A stretch of DNA of 64,000 nt from an uncultured Oscillospiraceae bacterium. GTDB taxonomy: Bacteria; Bacillota; Clostridia; Oscillospirales; Oscillospiraceae. The stretch spans positions 1 to 64,000 of the forward strand of contig CAKTOB010000015.1 of the NCBI GenBank assembly GCA_934589525.1, given 5' to 3'. Numbering within the stretch: position 1 is the first letter of the stretch; each line of letters begins with the position of its first letter. Made by a program: the position numbers and the translations under genes. The notes under the pieces are model-generated. The model saw only the letters and a list, made by a program, of their open reading frames with translations. It searched no databases and was not told the DNA's origin. Of this stretch, positions 8,692 to 17,237 are shown piece by piece.

Positions 8692-9807
8692 ATGAACGTT
8701 GTGTTACAGCACCTGACCAAGAAATTCCCCAATCGGAACAAAAAACAGGGTGGGGAAGTGACCGCTGTCGGGGATTTTACTTATGAAATTCCCGATGGGA
8801 AGCTGGTAGGCCTTTTAGGCCCCTCCGGCTGCGGCAAAAGCACGACCCTTTATATGATTTGCGGCCTGCAAACCCCCACCTCCGGAAAAATCTTCTTTGG
8901 GGACCAGGACGTGACCCATCTGCCTACGGAAAACCGGGGGGTGGGCCTGGTGTTTCAGAACTATGCCCTGTATCCCCATATGACGGTGCTGCAAAACATT
9001 CTCTTCCCCCTGGAAAATCTCAAGGGCAAGGACCGGCCCAGCAAGGCGGAGATGGTCCGCCGGGCCACGGAGGCTGCCAAGCTGGTGCAGATCGAGACGC
9101 TGCTTGACCGGAAGCCCAGCGAAATGTCCGGCGGCCAGCAGCAGCGGGTGGCCATTGCCCGGGCGCTGGTTAAAATGCCCGGGGTGCTGCTGCTGGACGA
9201 GCCCCTGTCTAATCTGGATGCCCGTCTGCGGCTCCAGACCCGGGAGGAGATCCGCCGCATCCAGCGGCAGACCGGCATTACCACCGTCTTTGTCACCCAC
9301 GACCAGGAGGAGGCCATGAGCATTTCCGATGAGATCGTGGTGATGAAGGAGGGCGTCATCCAGCAGACCGGAAAGCCCCAGCGGGTCTACGATGACCCTG
9401 CCAACCTCTTTGTGGCCAAGTTTTTGGGTACGCCCCCCATCAACCTCTTTGACGGCGAGATCCGCCGGGAGAAGCTGTATCTGGCAGAGGATGCCGTATT
9501 GCCGGTACCGGGGCTTCCTGATGGGGCCGTTACCGTGGGCATTCGCCCCGAGGGCTTTGTGCCGGAGGAGGGCGGCCCCCTTCATTGCGGTCTGGACCGG
9601 GTAGAGGTCATGGGCCGGGATGTGAGCTACCTGTGTACCCATCCGGCCTGCCAGACCCCCACCCTCCGGGCCATCCGCCAGTCCGACGGCCGGGAGACCA
9701 CTCATGAAAGCAACATCGCCTTCCGCTTGAAGCCTGAAAAGGTGCTGCTCTTTGACACCATTACGGGAGAACGGCTGCGGCCCGGGGAGGAACGGCATGG
9801 AGCGTAA
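8692..9807 (+). CDS. ABC transporter ATP-binding protein, UgpC/MalK type
   Basis: A 371-residue ATPase of the CUT1 (carbohydrate/glycerol phosphate) importer group. The nucleotide-binding domain (1-240) has Walker A GPSGCGKST, signature MSGGQQQ, Walker B VLLLDEPLSNLDAR and switch VFVTHDQEEA. A C-terminal TOBE-like regulatory domain follows (about 245-371). It is the first gene of a four-gene operon, and the following permease start overlaps its end. The ribosome site is weak. The substrate is unknown; no sugar catabolic gene is adjacent. Confidence 0.9.
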   Translation: MNVVLQHLTKKFPNRNKKQGGEVTAVGDFTYEIPDGKLVGLLGPSGCGKSTTLYMICGLQTPTSGKIFFGDQDVTHLPTENRGVGLVFQNYALYPHMTVLQNILFPLENLKGKDRPSKAEMVRRATEAAKLVQIETLLDRKPSEMSGGQQQRVAIARALVKMPGVLLLDEPLSNLDARLRLQTREEIRRIQRQTGITTVFVTHDQEEAMSISDEIVVMKEGVIQQTGKPQRVYDDPANLFVAKFLGTPPINLFDGEIRREKLYLAEDAVLPVPGLPDGAVTVGIRPEGFVPEEGGPLHCGLDRVEVMGRDVSYLCTHPACQTPTLRAIRQSDGRETTHESNIAFRLKPEKVLLFDTITGERLRPGEERHGA

Positions 9808-10690
9808 AAGTTACAAGGGCTTTTTATACCTGCTGCCGGCCCTTGTGTTTCTGGGGCTGTTTCTGGTATACCCGCTGATCGACGTATTCGTCTATTCCTT
9901 CCAGGAAAACTACAATTTTGCCTCCCAAACCTATACGGGGCTGGGGCTATACAACTATTCCTATGTGCTCCACGACCCCTATTTCCTCCAGGCTCTTAAA
10001 AACACCTTCCTGCTGGTCATCATCACCGTGCCCCTGTCTACAGGCCTGGCCCTGCTGATTTCCCTGTGCCTGAGCTCCATCCGGCGGCTGCGGGATCTGT
10101 TTCAGACTGTGTTTTTCCTGCCCTATGTGACCAACACCCTGGCGGTGGGCCTGGTATTTATGATTTTGTTCCGGAAAACCGCCTATTCTGACGGCTTTGT
10201 CAATCTGCTGCTGAATGCCCTGGGCTTTGCCAGTGTGGACTTCCTCTCCGGCCCCTATTGGGCCAAGATGCTGGTGCTGTGTTTGTATACCGTGTGGATC
10301 GTGATGCCCTTTAAAATTCTCATTCTCACCAGCGCCCTGGCCTCGGTGGACGAGACCTACCGCAACGCCGCCCGGGTAGACGGAGCCTCCAAAGGCCGGA
10401 TTTTCTGGCGCATCACCCTGCCCATGATCTCCCCCAGTCTCTTCTACCTGGTGATCACCGGCTTTATCGGGGCCTTCAAGGCCTATTCCGATGCGGTGGC
10501 CCTGTTTGGCACGGATTTGAACGCCGCGGGCATGAATACCATTGTGGGCTATGTCTATGACATGCTCTACGGCAATGCCGGCGGCTACCCCTCCTATGCC
10601 TCCGCCGCGGCCATCGCCCTGTTTGCCATTGTGCTGACCATTACCTGCATCAATCTGCTGGTAAGCAAAAAGCACGTCCATTATGTGTGA
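9797..10690 (+). CDS. sugar-type ABC transporter permease, MalF/UgpA family
   Basis: A 297-residue membrane permease with about six helices and the EAA loop YRNAARVDGASKGRIFWRIT near residues 190-210. The ATG at 9797 is preceded by GGGGAGG and overlaps the ATPase gene by 11 bases; an in-frame start further upstream would lie inside the ATPase gene without a ribosome site. It would pair with the next permease in a heterodimer. Confidence 0.9.
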   Translation: MERKSYKGFLYLLPALVFLGLFLVYPLIDVFVYSFQENYNFASQTYTGLGLYNYSYVLHDPYFLQALKNTFLLVIITVPLSTGLALLISLCLSSIRRLRDLFQTVFFLPYVTNTLAVGLVFMILFRKTAYSDGFVNLLLNALGFASVDFLSGPYWAKMLVLCLYTVWIVMPFKILILTSALASVDETYRNAARVDGASKGRIFWRITLPMISPSLFYLVITGFIGAFKAYSDAVALFGTDLNAAGMNTIVGYVYDMLYGNAGGYPSYASAAAIALFAIVLTITCINLLVSKKHVHYV

Positions 10691-10698
10691 GGTGGCCC

Positions 10699-11562
10699 AT
10701 GGACTATACATTGATCGAAAAACACGCAAAACGGCGGCAGGCGGCTTATCTGGTGCTGATTTTCCTGGTGCTCATTCTATGGGCACTGGTGGTACTGTTC
10801 CCCTTTTACTGGATGCTGCTGACCTCCGTCAAAAGCTACGGCAGCTACTGCGCGGAGTACGTTCCCAAGCTCTTTACCCTGCACCCCACTCTGGAAAACT
10901 ACGCCAGCGCCTTTTCCCAGGTGCCCCTGTCCGGCTACTTCTTAAATACCGTGATTTTCACCCTTGTGACCACGGCCCTGATGCTGGTGGTCACGGTGCT
11001 GGCGGCCTTCGCCTTTTCGAGACTGCGCTTTCCCGGCCGGGAGCTGATTTTCGCCCTGTTTCTGGCCCTGATGATGATCCCCTCGGAGCTGGTGGTCATT
11101 ACGAATTTCGTGACCGTTACGGAGGCTGACCTGCGCAATACCTTCTTAGGCCTGATCCTGCCGTCGGTAACATCCGTATTCTATATTTACCTCTTAAAAG
11201 AGAATTTCGCCCAGGTGCCGGACGAGCTGTATTACGCCGCCAAGGTGGACGGGACTTCGGATTTTAAATACCTGTTGAAGGTCCTCCTTCCCATCTGCCA
11301 GCCCACGGTGGTGACCGTTACCATCTTAAAAATCATCGAGTGCTGGAATAGCTACGTCTGGCCCCGGCTGATCACCGATGACCAGAGCTATTTCCTGGTG
11401 TCCGTAGGCATCCAGGAAATCCGGGAAAACGGCTTTGGCCGGGAGAACATCCCCGCCATGATGGCCGCCGTCACGGTGATCTCCCTGCCGCTGATCGTTC
11501 TGTTCCTGGTGTTCCGGAAAAAAATCATGTCCGGCGTGGCAAGAGGAGGGACCAAGGGATGA
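10699..11562 (+). CDS. sugar-type ABC transporter permease, MalG/UgpE family
   Basis: A 287-residue permease with six predicted helices and the EAA loop YYAAKVDGTSDFKYLLKVLL near residues 178-197. The ATG at 10699 has GAGGTGG six bases upstream; a GTG at 10687 overlapping the previous gene is possible but lacks a ribosome site. Its stop overlaps the start of the binding protein gene (ATGA at 11559-11562), so the operon is translationally coupled. Confidence 0.9.
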   Translation: MDYTLIEKHAKRRQAAYLVLIFLVLILWALVVLFPFYWMLLTSVKSYGSYCAEYVPKLFTLHPTLENYASAFSQVPLSGYFLNTVIFTLVTTALMLVVTVLAAFAFSRLRFPGRELIFALFLALMMIPSELVVITNFVTVTEADLRNTFLGLILPSVTSVFYIYLLKENFAQVPDELYYAAKVDGTSDFKYLLKVLLPICQPTVVTVTILKIIECWNSYVWPRLITDDQSYFLVSVGIQEIRENGFGRENIPAMMAAVTVISLPLIVLFLVFRKKIMSGVARGGTKG

Positions 11563-13157
11563 AAAAATTGCTTGCGCTGCTGCTCCTTGGGTGCCTGCTG
11601 CTGACCGGGTGCCATGGGCGCCTGGTAGAAGCGGGAACCCCCGCCCAGGAAGCGTATACCCTGCCGGAATCCTTCGATACCTCTAAGAATTATGAAATCA
11701 CCTTCTGGGCCAAGAACGACACCAACAAGGTCCAGACGGAGATTTATCAAAAGGCCATCCGGGATTTTGAAAAGCTTTACCCCAATATCACCGTGAACAT
11801 CCGGCTCTATACGGACTACAGCCGCATTTACAACGATGTAATTACCAATATTGCCACCGACACCACCCCCAACGTCTGCATCACCTACCCGGACCATATC
11901 GCCACCTACCTGACGGGGGCTCAAACGGTGGTGCCCCTGGAGGACGTGGTGGGGGATGCACGCTACGGCCTGGGGGGAACGGAGCTGCGCTTTGACGGCC
12001 CCGGGCAGACGGAGGTGGTTCAGAAGTTCTTAGACGAATGCCGCATCGGGGACATGCTCTACGGCCTGCCCTTTATGCGCTCCACGGAAAGCTGCTATGT
12101 GAACCGGGATATGGTCCAAAAGCTGGGCTTTACCCTGCCGGAGGAGCTGACCTGGGACTTTATCTGGCAGGTCAGCGAGGCTGCCATGGAGCAAGACGCC
12201 GCCGGGAATTACAAGGTCAACGGCCAGAAGGTGCTGATCCCCTTTATCTACAAATCCACGGACAATATGATGATCCAGATGCTGCGGCAGCGTGGTGCGG
12301 GCTATGCCCGGGCAGACGGCACCGTGGAGCTGTGGAACGACCAAACCAAGGAAATTCTCAAAGAGGTAGCGGCCCACACCGCCACCGGGGCCTTCTCCAC
12401 CTTTAAAATCTCCAGCTACCCCGCAAACTTCCTCAATGCCGGTCAGTGCATTTTTGCCATTGACTCCACCGCCGGTGCCACCTGGATGGGCTGCAATGCC
12501 CCTCTGCTTGACATCAGCGACGAGTCCCTGGTGCCCTTTGAGACGGCGGTGTATCCGGTGCCCCAGTATGACCCGGAGCACCCTCAGATGATCTCCCAGG
12601 GCCCCAGCCTGTGCCTATTTTATAAGGAAGACCCTCAGGAGGTGCTGGCGTCCTGGCTCTTTGCCCAGTACCTGCTGACCAATGAGGTGCAGATCGCCTA
12701 TTCCCAGACCGAGGGCTACGTTCCCGTGACGGAAAAGGCCCGGCAAGACCCTGTGTATCAGGACTATCTCAGCCGCTGTGGGGAGGACAACGACCTCCAC
12801 TATGACGTGAAAATCCAGGCTACCAAAATCCTTCTGGAAAACGGCGAGCACACCTTTACAACTCCGGTGTTCAATGGCTCCGCCTCCGTCCGGCAGGCCG
12901 CCGGGCAGCTGATCGAGGAGACCGCCAAGGCCGTCCGCCGGAAGCAGCCCACGGATGACAAGGCCATGGATGAAATCTACGAAAAGGTGGCTTCTCTGAA
13001 CCACCTGGATCAGATCCAAAAAACCGCCGGTTCCGAGGATTTGGGCCCCCTGCCCACGGAGGCCAGGCTCCTGATTTGGGGCCTTGCGCTGTGCTGGCTG
13101 GGCATTTTCGGAGCCCTGGTGCTGGAACGGCGGAAAAAGAGCGGCAAAAGCCATTGA
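11559..13157 (+). CDS. extracellular substrate-binding lipoprotein (family 1) with a C-terminal membrane helix
   Basis: A 532-residue binding protein. It starts with a lipoprotein signal (MKKLLALLLLGCLLLTGC, lipobox LLTGC, Cys18). The body is a family 1 solute-binding fold (NYEITFWAKNDTNKVQTEIY, later LPFMRSTES, and TEGYVPVTEKA near the C-terminal lobe). The last 30 residues hold a hydrophobic helix at about 504-522 followed by ERRKKSGKSH, a positive cytoplasmic anchor. A binding protein held in the membrane at both ends is unusual: the typical family member lacks this helix and is about 420-450 residues. Position in the operon makes it the receptor for the two permeases before it. The ligand is unknown. 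Confidence 0.88.
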   Translation: MKKLLALLLLGCLLLTGCHGRLVEAGTPAQEAYTLPESFDTSKNYEITFWAKNDTNKVQTEIYQKAIRDFEKLYPNITVNIRLYTDYSRIYNDVITNIATDTTPNVCITYPDHIATYLTGAQTVVPLEDVVGDARYGLGGTELRFDGPGQTEVVQKFLDECRIGDMLYGLPFMRSTESCYVNRDMVQKLGFTLPEELTWDFIWQVSEAAMEQDAAGNYKVNGQKVLIPFIYKSTDNMMIQMLRQRGAGYARADGTVELWNDQTKEILKEVAAHTATGAFSTFKISSYPANFLNAGQCIFAIDSTAGATWMGCNAPLLDISDESLVPFETAVYPVPQYDPEHPQMISQGPSLCLFYKEDPQEVLASWLFAQYLLTNEVQIAYSQTEGYVPVTEKARQDPVYQDYLSRCGEDNDLHYDVKIQATKILLENGEHTFTTPVFNGSASVRQAAGQLIEETAKAVRRKQPTDDKAMDEIYEKVASLNHLDQIQKTAGSEDLGPLPTEARLLIWGLALCWLGIFGALVLERRKKSGKSH

Positions 13158-13182
13158 TTTTTCCTATGGAACAGGCTATAAT
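13154..13182 (+). promoter_or_regulatory. promoter of the lipoprotein gene
   Basis: TTGATT at 13154-13159, 17 bases, TATAAT at 13177-13182. It overlaps the stop codon of the binding protein gene and gives the next gene its own transcription start. Confidence 0.75.
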
Positions 13183-13230
13183 GACTTTCAGAGGTTCTTC
13201 CTCAACATACATCCGATAAGGAGAATTCAA

Positions 13231-14028
13231 ATGAAAAAGATTATTGCATTGCTGCTGGCGATCTGCATGGTCGCCGCCTTCGCCGGCTGCGCCAAGGAGG
13301 ACAAGCCCGCTGAGACCACAGCCGCTGCCGCCACCACCGAGGCTCCCGAGACCACGGAAGCCGCTACCGCGCCCCAGGAGGCCGAGGGCGAGGTCATGAC
13401 CCACGCCGAGTACATGGCTGCTCCTGTGGACAGCCCCGTCTGCATTGAAACCTATGTCCAGGCCCATCAGTCCTGGTGGGACAACAAGGTGACCGTTTAC
13501 GCCCAGAGCGAGGACGGCGCTTACTTCCTGTACAACCTGGAGTGCTCCGAAGAGGACGCTGCCAAGCTGACCGAGGGCACCAAGATCCGGGTCAACGGCT
13601 TCAAGACCGAGTGGTCCGGCGAAGTGGAAGTTGCCGAGGGCGGCACCTTTGAGATCCTGGAGGGCTCCTACGTTGCCCCCGCCCAGGACATCACCGGCGG
13701 CCTGTCTGCCTCCAACCTGATCGACTGGCAGAATGCCAAGATCAAGATCACCGGCCTGACCGTGGAAAAGGCCAACGATGCCGGCGACGCCTTCCTGTAC
13801 AACTGGGACGGCTCCGGTGCCGCGGGCAACAACAATGACCTGTACTTCAACGTCTCTGACGGCACCAACACCTACACCTTTACCGTGGAGAGCTACCTCT
13901 GCGGCGAGGAAACCGATGTGTACACCACCGTCACCAACCTGAAGGTGGGCGACACCATTGATGTAGAGGGCTTCCTGTACTGGTACAACGGTATGCAGCC
14001 CCATGTGACTTCCGTCACCGTGAAGTAA
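13231..14028 (+). CDS. lipoprotein of unknown function with two OB-fold-like repeats
   Basis: A 265-residue secreted lipoprotein. The signal peptide ends in lipobox FAGC (Cys20), then a Thr/Ala/Glu-rich linker (about 25-55). The body seems to contain two similar halves of about 95 residues, each with a VTVYAQSEDGAYFLYN- or LYFNVSDGTNTYTFTVES-like strand pattern and a G(T/D)xIxVxGFxxW ending; this resembles small OB-fold domains seen in surface nucleic-acid or sugar-binding proteins. The function is not known. AAGGAGA precedes the ATG at 13231. It has its own promoter and a terminator at 14036-14066. Confidence 0.75.
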   Translation: MKKIIALLLAICMVAAFAGCAKEDKPAETTAAAATTEAPETTEAATAPQEAEGEVMTHAEYMAAPVDSPVCIETYVQAHQSWWDNKVTVYAQSEDGAYFLYNLECSEEDAAKLTEGTKIRVNGFKTEWSGEVEVAEGGTFEILEGSYVAPAQDITGGLSASNLIDWQNAKIKITGLTVEKANDAGDAFLYNWDGSGAAGNNNDLYFNVSDGTNTYTFTVESYLCGEETDVYTTVTNLKVGDTIDVEGFLYWYNGMQPHVTSVTVK

Positions 14029-14035
14029 TGATCAG

Positions 14036-14066
14036 AAATTCCCTGGGCTTTGCCCAGGGAATTTTC
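14036..14066 (+). terminator. terminator of the lipoprotein gene
   Basis: AAATTCCCTGGGC (14036-14048) pairs with GCCCAGGGAATTT (14052-14064) around a TTT loop, followed by T-rich sequence. Confidence 0.8.
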
Positions 14067-14081
14067 TTGAAAGGAAGAACC

Positions 14082-14480
14082 ATGAAAGAATTTGTGCGAG
14101 TGCTGAAATTCACCTTTTTCTCCGTCAGCGCCGGTCTCATTGAAATGGGGGCCTTCGCCCTCCTCAACGAGCTGACGGGGCTTCCTTACTGGCCCTGCTA
14201 TCTGACGGCCCTGTGCCTGTCCGTGCTGTGGAACTTTACCCTGAACCGGAAATTCACCTTCCAGTCCGCCGCCAATGTCCCCGTGGCCATGGCAAAGGTG
14301 GCGGCCTACTATGCCGCCTTTACACCCCTTTCGACGCTGCTCGGCAGCTTTCTTGCGGGCCTTGGGTGGAATGAATACCTTGTAACGGGGATCAACATGC
14401 TGCTGAATTTTTCCACCGAATTTCTCTACCAGCGGTTTTTCGTCTTCGGGAACACCATCGACAGCGCCAAGCGGAAATAG
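14082..14480 (+). CDS. GtrA-family membrane protein
   Basis: A 132-residue protein with four membrane helices and the GtrA pattern (LKFTFFSVSAGLIEMGAF at the start, then NFTLNRKFTF, and a last helix followed by FLYQRFFVF). GtrA-like proteins are thought to help move lipid-linked sugars across the membrane for cell-surface glycosylation. The ATG at 14082 has AAAGGAAG upstream; the longer frame starts inside the preceding terminator hairpin. No glycosyltransferase is adjacent. Confidence 0.85.
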   Translation: MKEFVRVLKFTFFSVSAGLIEMGAFALLNELTGLPYWPCYLTALCLSVLWNFTLNRKFTFQSAANVPVAMAKVAAYYAAFTPLSTLLGSFLAGLGWNEYLVTGINMLLNFSTEFLYQRFFVFGNTIDSAKRK

Positions 14481-14505
14481 AAGAGAATTGCAAACAAAGA
14501 CATTC

Positions 14506-14540
14506 AAAACGCCCGGCTCCTTTGAAGAGCCGGGCGTTTG
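14506..14540. terminator. terminator between convergent genes
   Basis: AAACGCCCGGCTC (14507-14519) pairs with GAGCCGGGCGTTT (14527-14539), loop CTTTGAA. It can serve GtrA on the plus strand and the AI-2E protein on the minus strand. Confidence 0.8.
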
Positions 14541-14541
14541 G

Positions 14542-15768
14542 TCATTCGATAGGTCCGTTTTCGCCGTGAGCAGTTTTAGCCTCTGGTTCCGGGAGAAATT
14601 CCTCCACGGTGGTCTTGGTCACCTGCCTGATGTGGCGTTTTTGAAGACGCAGGTACACAAGCTCCCGGAACAGGGTATAGAACACGGAGACCAGGGGAAT
14701 GAAAATCAGCATACCCACGATGCCCATCAGGTTGCCGCCCACGGTGACGGCGGCCAGCACCCAGATAGAGGGCAGGCCTACGGAGTTGCCAACCACATGG
14801 GGGTAGATCAGGTTCCCTTCGATTTGCTGCAGCAGCAAAAACAGCAGGATAAACAGCAGCGCCTGCTTGGGGCTCACCATAAAGATCAGGAAGCAGCCCG
14901 TGGCGCAGCCGATGAACGCGCCGAAAATGGGGATCAGGGCGGTAAAGGCAATGAGGATGCCGATGAGCAGGGCATAAGGCATTTTGAAAAGCCCCAGGGT
15001 CACCACGAACATGCTGCCCAAAATCACGGCTTCCAGGCACTGACCGGCCAAGAAGTTGGCAAAGGTCCGATAGGTCAGAGAGCAGACGCGCAGGAGGGCC
15101 TCGGCTCTTTTCCTTGGAAGAAAGGCGAAAAATACTTTGCGTACCTGCACCTGCAATTTTTCCTTCTGGAACAGCACATAGCAGGCAAAGGAACAGGCGA
15201 TGAAAAAGGCGGTGATGCCGCTGACGATGGAGCCCACCGCCGATACGGTGGTGTTCATCACGCTCCCGGTACCGCTGCCCAGCAATCCGAGAGCCCAGGA
15301 AATGGCCTCGTTGGGGTCAAAATGGACCTGGTCCACCAAACCCATGATCTCCCGGTTGTTGTGGGAAAATTCCCTGATCCAGCTTTGCATCTGGGGAATA
15401 AAATCGGCAATGCTGCGCATCAAGGTCCCCAGGGTCTTTGACAGCTGGGGGATGACGCCGAACATCACCAGGGCAATGATGCCCACCACCAAAAGAACGG
15501 TCAGCAGCAGGCTCAGGGGCCTTGCCAGTTTCCCGGCCCATCGGCGGCCCCGACCCTTGGCGCTTCCGAAAAGCCGTTCCTCCAGAAACCCCATGGGCAC
15601 ATTGATCACAAAGGCAATGGCCCCGCCCAGCACAAAGGGAAACACGATCCCCCAGACCGCTCCCAGCACCCCCAGTACCGTGTCCATCTTCCACAGGACC
15701 ACCACCAGCAGCGCCGTAAAGACGATCAACTCCCGGGCCTTTTTGACGGAAAGTTCATTTAAATTCAT
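14542..15768 (-). CDS. AI-2E/PerM-family transporter
   Basis: A 408-residue membrane protein with about seven to eight helices. It has the family architecture: two helix pairs near the start, an amphipathic middle stretch, then a conserved PYALLIGILIAFTALIPIFG region and a GNLIYPHVVGNSVGL block. The family includes exporters and Na+/H+ antiporters; the autoinducer-2 function of the founding member does not hold for all. AAGGAGG lies 5 bases before the ATG at 15768. The leader of about 140 bases carries a likely manganese riboswitch, which suggests a role in metal ion handling or export; this is an inference. Confidence 0.85.
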   Translation of the reverse strand: MNLNELSVKKARELIVFTALLVVVLWKMDTVLGVLGAVWGIVFPFVLGGAIAFVINVPMGFLEERLFGSAKGRGRRWAGKLARPLSLLLTVLLVVGIIALVMFGVIPQLSKTLGTLMRSIADFIPQMQSWIREFSHNNREIMGLVDQVHFDPNEAISWALGLLGSGTGSVMNTTVSAVGSIVSGITAFFIACSFACYVLFQKEKLQVQVRKVFFAFLPRKRAEALLRVCSLTYRTFANFLAGQCLEAVILGSMFVVTLGLFKMPYALLIGILIAFTALIPIFGAFIGCATGCFLIFMVSPKQALLFILLFLLLQQIEGNLIYPHVVGNSVGLPSIWVLAAVTVGGNLMGIVGMLIFIPLVSVFYTLFRELVYLRLQKRHIRQVTKTTVEEFLPEPEAKTAHGENGPIE

Positions 15769-15816
15769 TGTGCTCCTCCTTGAAAAAAAGAGACCGTTAT
15801 CGCACACCCACATGCA

Positions 15817-15910
15817 ATAAAAGTCCCACCGTCTCCTCACGCCCCCGGGTGCTTCCACCGTCCTGACGACACCGCAAACGCCACAAAAAGACGTAAGTTA
15901 CTCCCTTTTA
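15817..15910 (-). promoter_or_regulatory. likely yybP-ykoY (manganese) riboswitch
   Basis: Read on the minus strand, the RNA starts TAAAAGGGAGTAAC (15910-15897), contains GTCGTCAGGAC (15871-15861) and GGTGGAAGCACC, and closes with GGGACTTTTA (15827-15818), which pairs with the 5' end as P1. GGGAGTA, CGTCA and the closing GGGAC/GAGAC-type strand are the conserved parts of the yybP-ykoY aptamer, which binds Mn2+. The aptamer begins almost at the predicted transcription start. The middle part was matched only loosely, so this is a probable rather than certain call. Confidence 0.6.
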
Positions 15911-15917
15911 TGGGGTT

Positions 15918-15947
15918 ATTATATATCCCGGGGGTTGGTGCTGTCAA
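15918..15947 (-). promoter_or_regulatory. promoter of the AI-2E gene and its riboswitch
   Basis: On the minus strand TTGACA (15947-15942), 18 bases, TATAAT (15923-15918). The start would fall near 15911, at the first base of the riboswitch P1 stem. Confidence 0.75.
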
Positions 15948-16009
15948 GGTTTATAGCGAAGCCATAGCCCATGAAATCGTGGCGCGCGTCAGCGGCATGG
16001 GAAATGCCA

Positions 16010-16038
16010 TTGCTTTTCCCGGGCGGACAGGCTACAAT
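16010..16038 (+). promoter_or_regulatory. promoter of sbcD-sbcC
   Basis: TTGCTT at 16010-16015, 17 bases, TACAAT at 16033-16038, 62 bases before the sbcD start. Confidence 0.65.
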
Positions 16039-16100
16039 AAGGCTATAGGCGGCCAGAATCCTTTTTTGTGGGCCGTGAAAAGGAATCGAGGAGAGTGGCT

Positions 16101-17237
16101 ATGAAATTGATTCATTTATCGGACCTGCACCTGGGGAAGCGGGTCTGTGAAATGTCTATGCTGGAGGACCAGGCGTATATTTTGCGGGAGATTCTGGGGA
16201 TCGTGGAGGATACCCGGCCGGATGCGCTGCTGATTTCCGGGGATGTGTATGACAAAAGCGTTCCCTCTGCCGAGGCGGTGACGGTTTTTGATGATTTTCT
16301 TTGCCGTCTGGCGGCCCGGAAGCTCCCGGTTCTGATCATCAGCGGCAACCACGACAGTCCGGAGCGGCTTTCCTTTGGCGGGCGGCTGATGGAAGGAAGC
16401 GGCATCCATATTTCCCCGGTATATGACGGAACCGTCCGGCCCATCACCCTGAGGGACTCCTTCGGGGACGTACACTTCTGGCTGCTGCCCTTCCTGAAGC
16501 CGGTCCATGTCCGGCAGTTTTTCCCGGAGGAAAACATCGAGAGCTACACCGATGCCTGCGCCGCTGCCGTGGCCCACATGCCGCTCAACAAAGAGGAACG
16601 CAACGTGATCCTGGTTCACCAGTTTGTCACCGGCGCGGAAACCTGCGGCTCAGAGGAGCTGTCCGTAGGGGGCACGGACAATGTGGATGCTTCGGTGTTT
16701 GCGGACTTTGACTATGTGGCCCTGGGCCACATCCACAGGCCCCAGAATGGAGGCTCCAACAAGATCCGCTACTGCGGAACGCCCCTCAAGTATTCCCTCT
16801 CCGAGGTGGACCACCACAAGAGCGTGACCCTGGTGGAGCTGGGGGCCAAGGGAGAATTGCATCTGGAGCTGATCCCCCTGCATCCCAAGCACGACCTGCG
16901 GGAAATCCGGGGCAGCTTTGCCCAGCTGACGGACATGGACTATTATAAAAACACCGCCGCCGAGGATTATCTGCACATCATTCTCACCGACGAAGAGGAC
17001 ATTCCGGAAGCCGCCGGGAAGCTCCGGGCCATTTATCCCAACTATTTGCATATCAGCTATGACAACACCCGCACCAGGACCGATCAGGTGGTAGACTGTG
17101 CGGAAAACGTTCAGCGGAAGAGCAAGCTGGAGCTGTTTGATGAGCTGTATCAGCTGCAAAACAATCAGCCCATGAGCGATACGCAGCGTTTCTTTTTGCA
17201 GGAGCTCATCGATGCCATGGAGGAGGGAAAAGCATGA
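16101..17237 (+). CDS. sbcD: exonuclease SbcD (Mre11-type nuclease subunit)
   Basis: A 378-residue metallophosphoesterase. Metal-binding motifs are in order: SDLHLG (7-12), GDVYD, GNHDSPERL, LVHQF and LGHIHRPQ, followed by the capping domain. With SbcC it forms the Mre11-Rad50-type complex that opens hairpins and trims DNA ends and palindromes during repair. The ATG at 16101 has GAGGAGAG upstream. It overlaps sbcC by four bases (ATGA). The complex fits a genome that carries many palindromic repeats, though that link is only a thought. Confidence 0.95.
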   Translation: MKLIHLSDLHLGKRVCEMSMLEDQAYILREILGIVEDTRPDALLISGDVYDKSVPSAEAVTVFDDFLCRLAARKLPVLIISGNHDSPERLSFGGRLMEGSGIHISPVYDGTVRPITLRDSFGDVHFWLLPFLKPVHVRQFFPEENIESYTDACAAAVAHMPLNKEERNVILVHQFVTGAETCGSEELSVGGTDNVDASVFADFDYVALGHIHRPQNGGSNKIRYCGTPLKYSLSEVDHHKSVTLVELGAKGELHLELIPLHPKHDLREIRGSFAQLTDMDYYKNTAAEDYLHIILTDEEDIPEAAGKLRAIYPNYLHISYDNTRTRTDQVVDCAENVQRKSKLELFDELYQLQNNQPMSDTQRFFLQELIDAMEEGKA

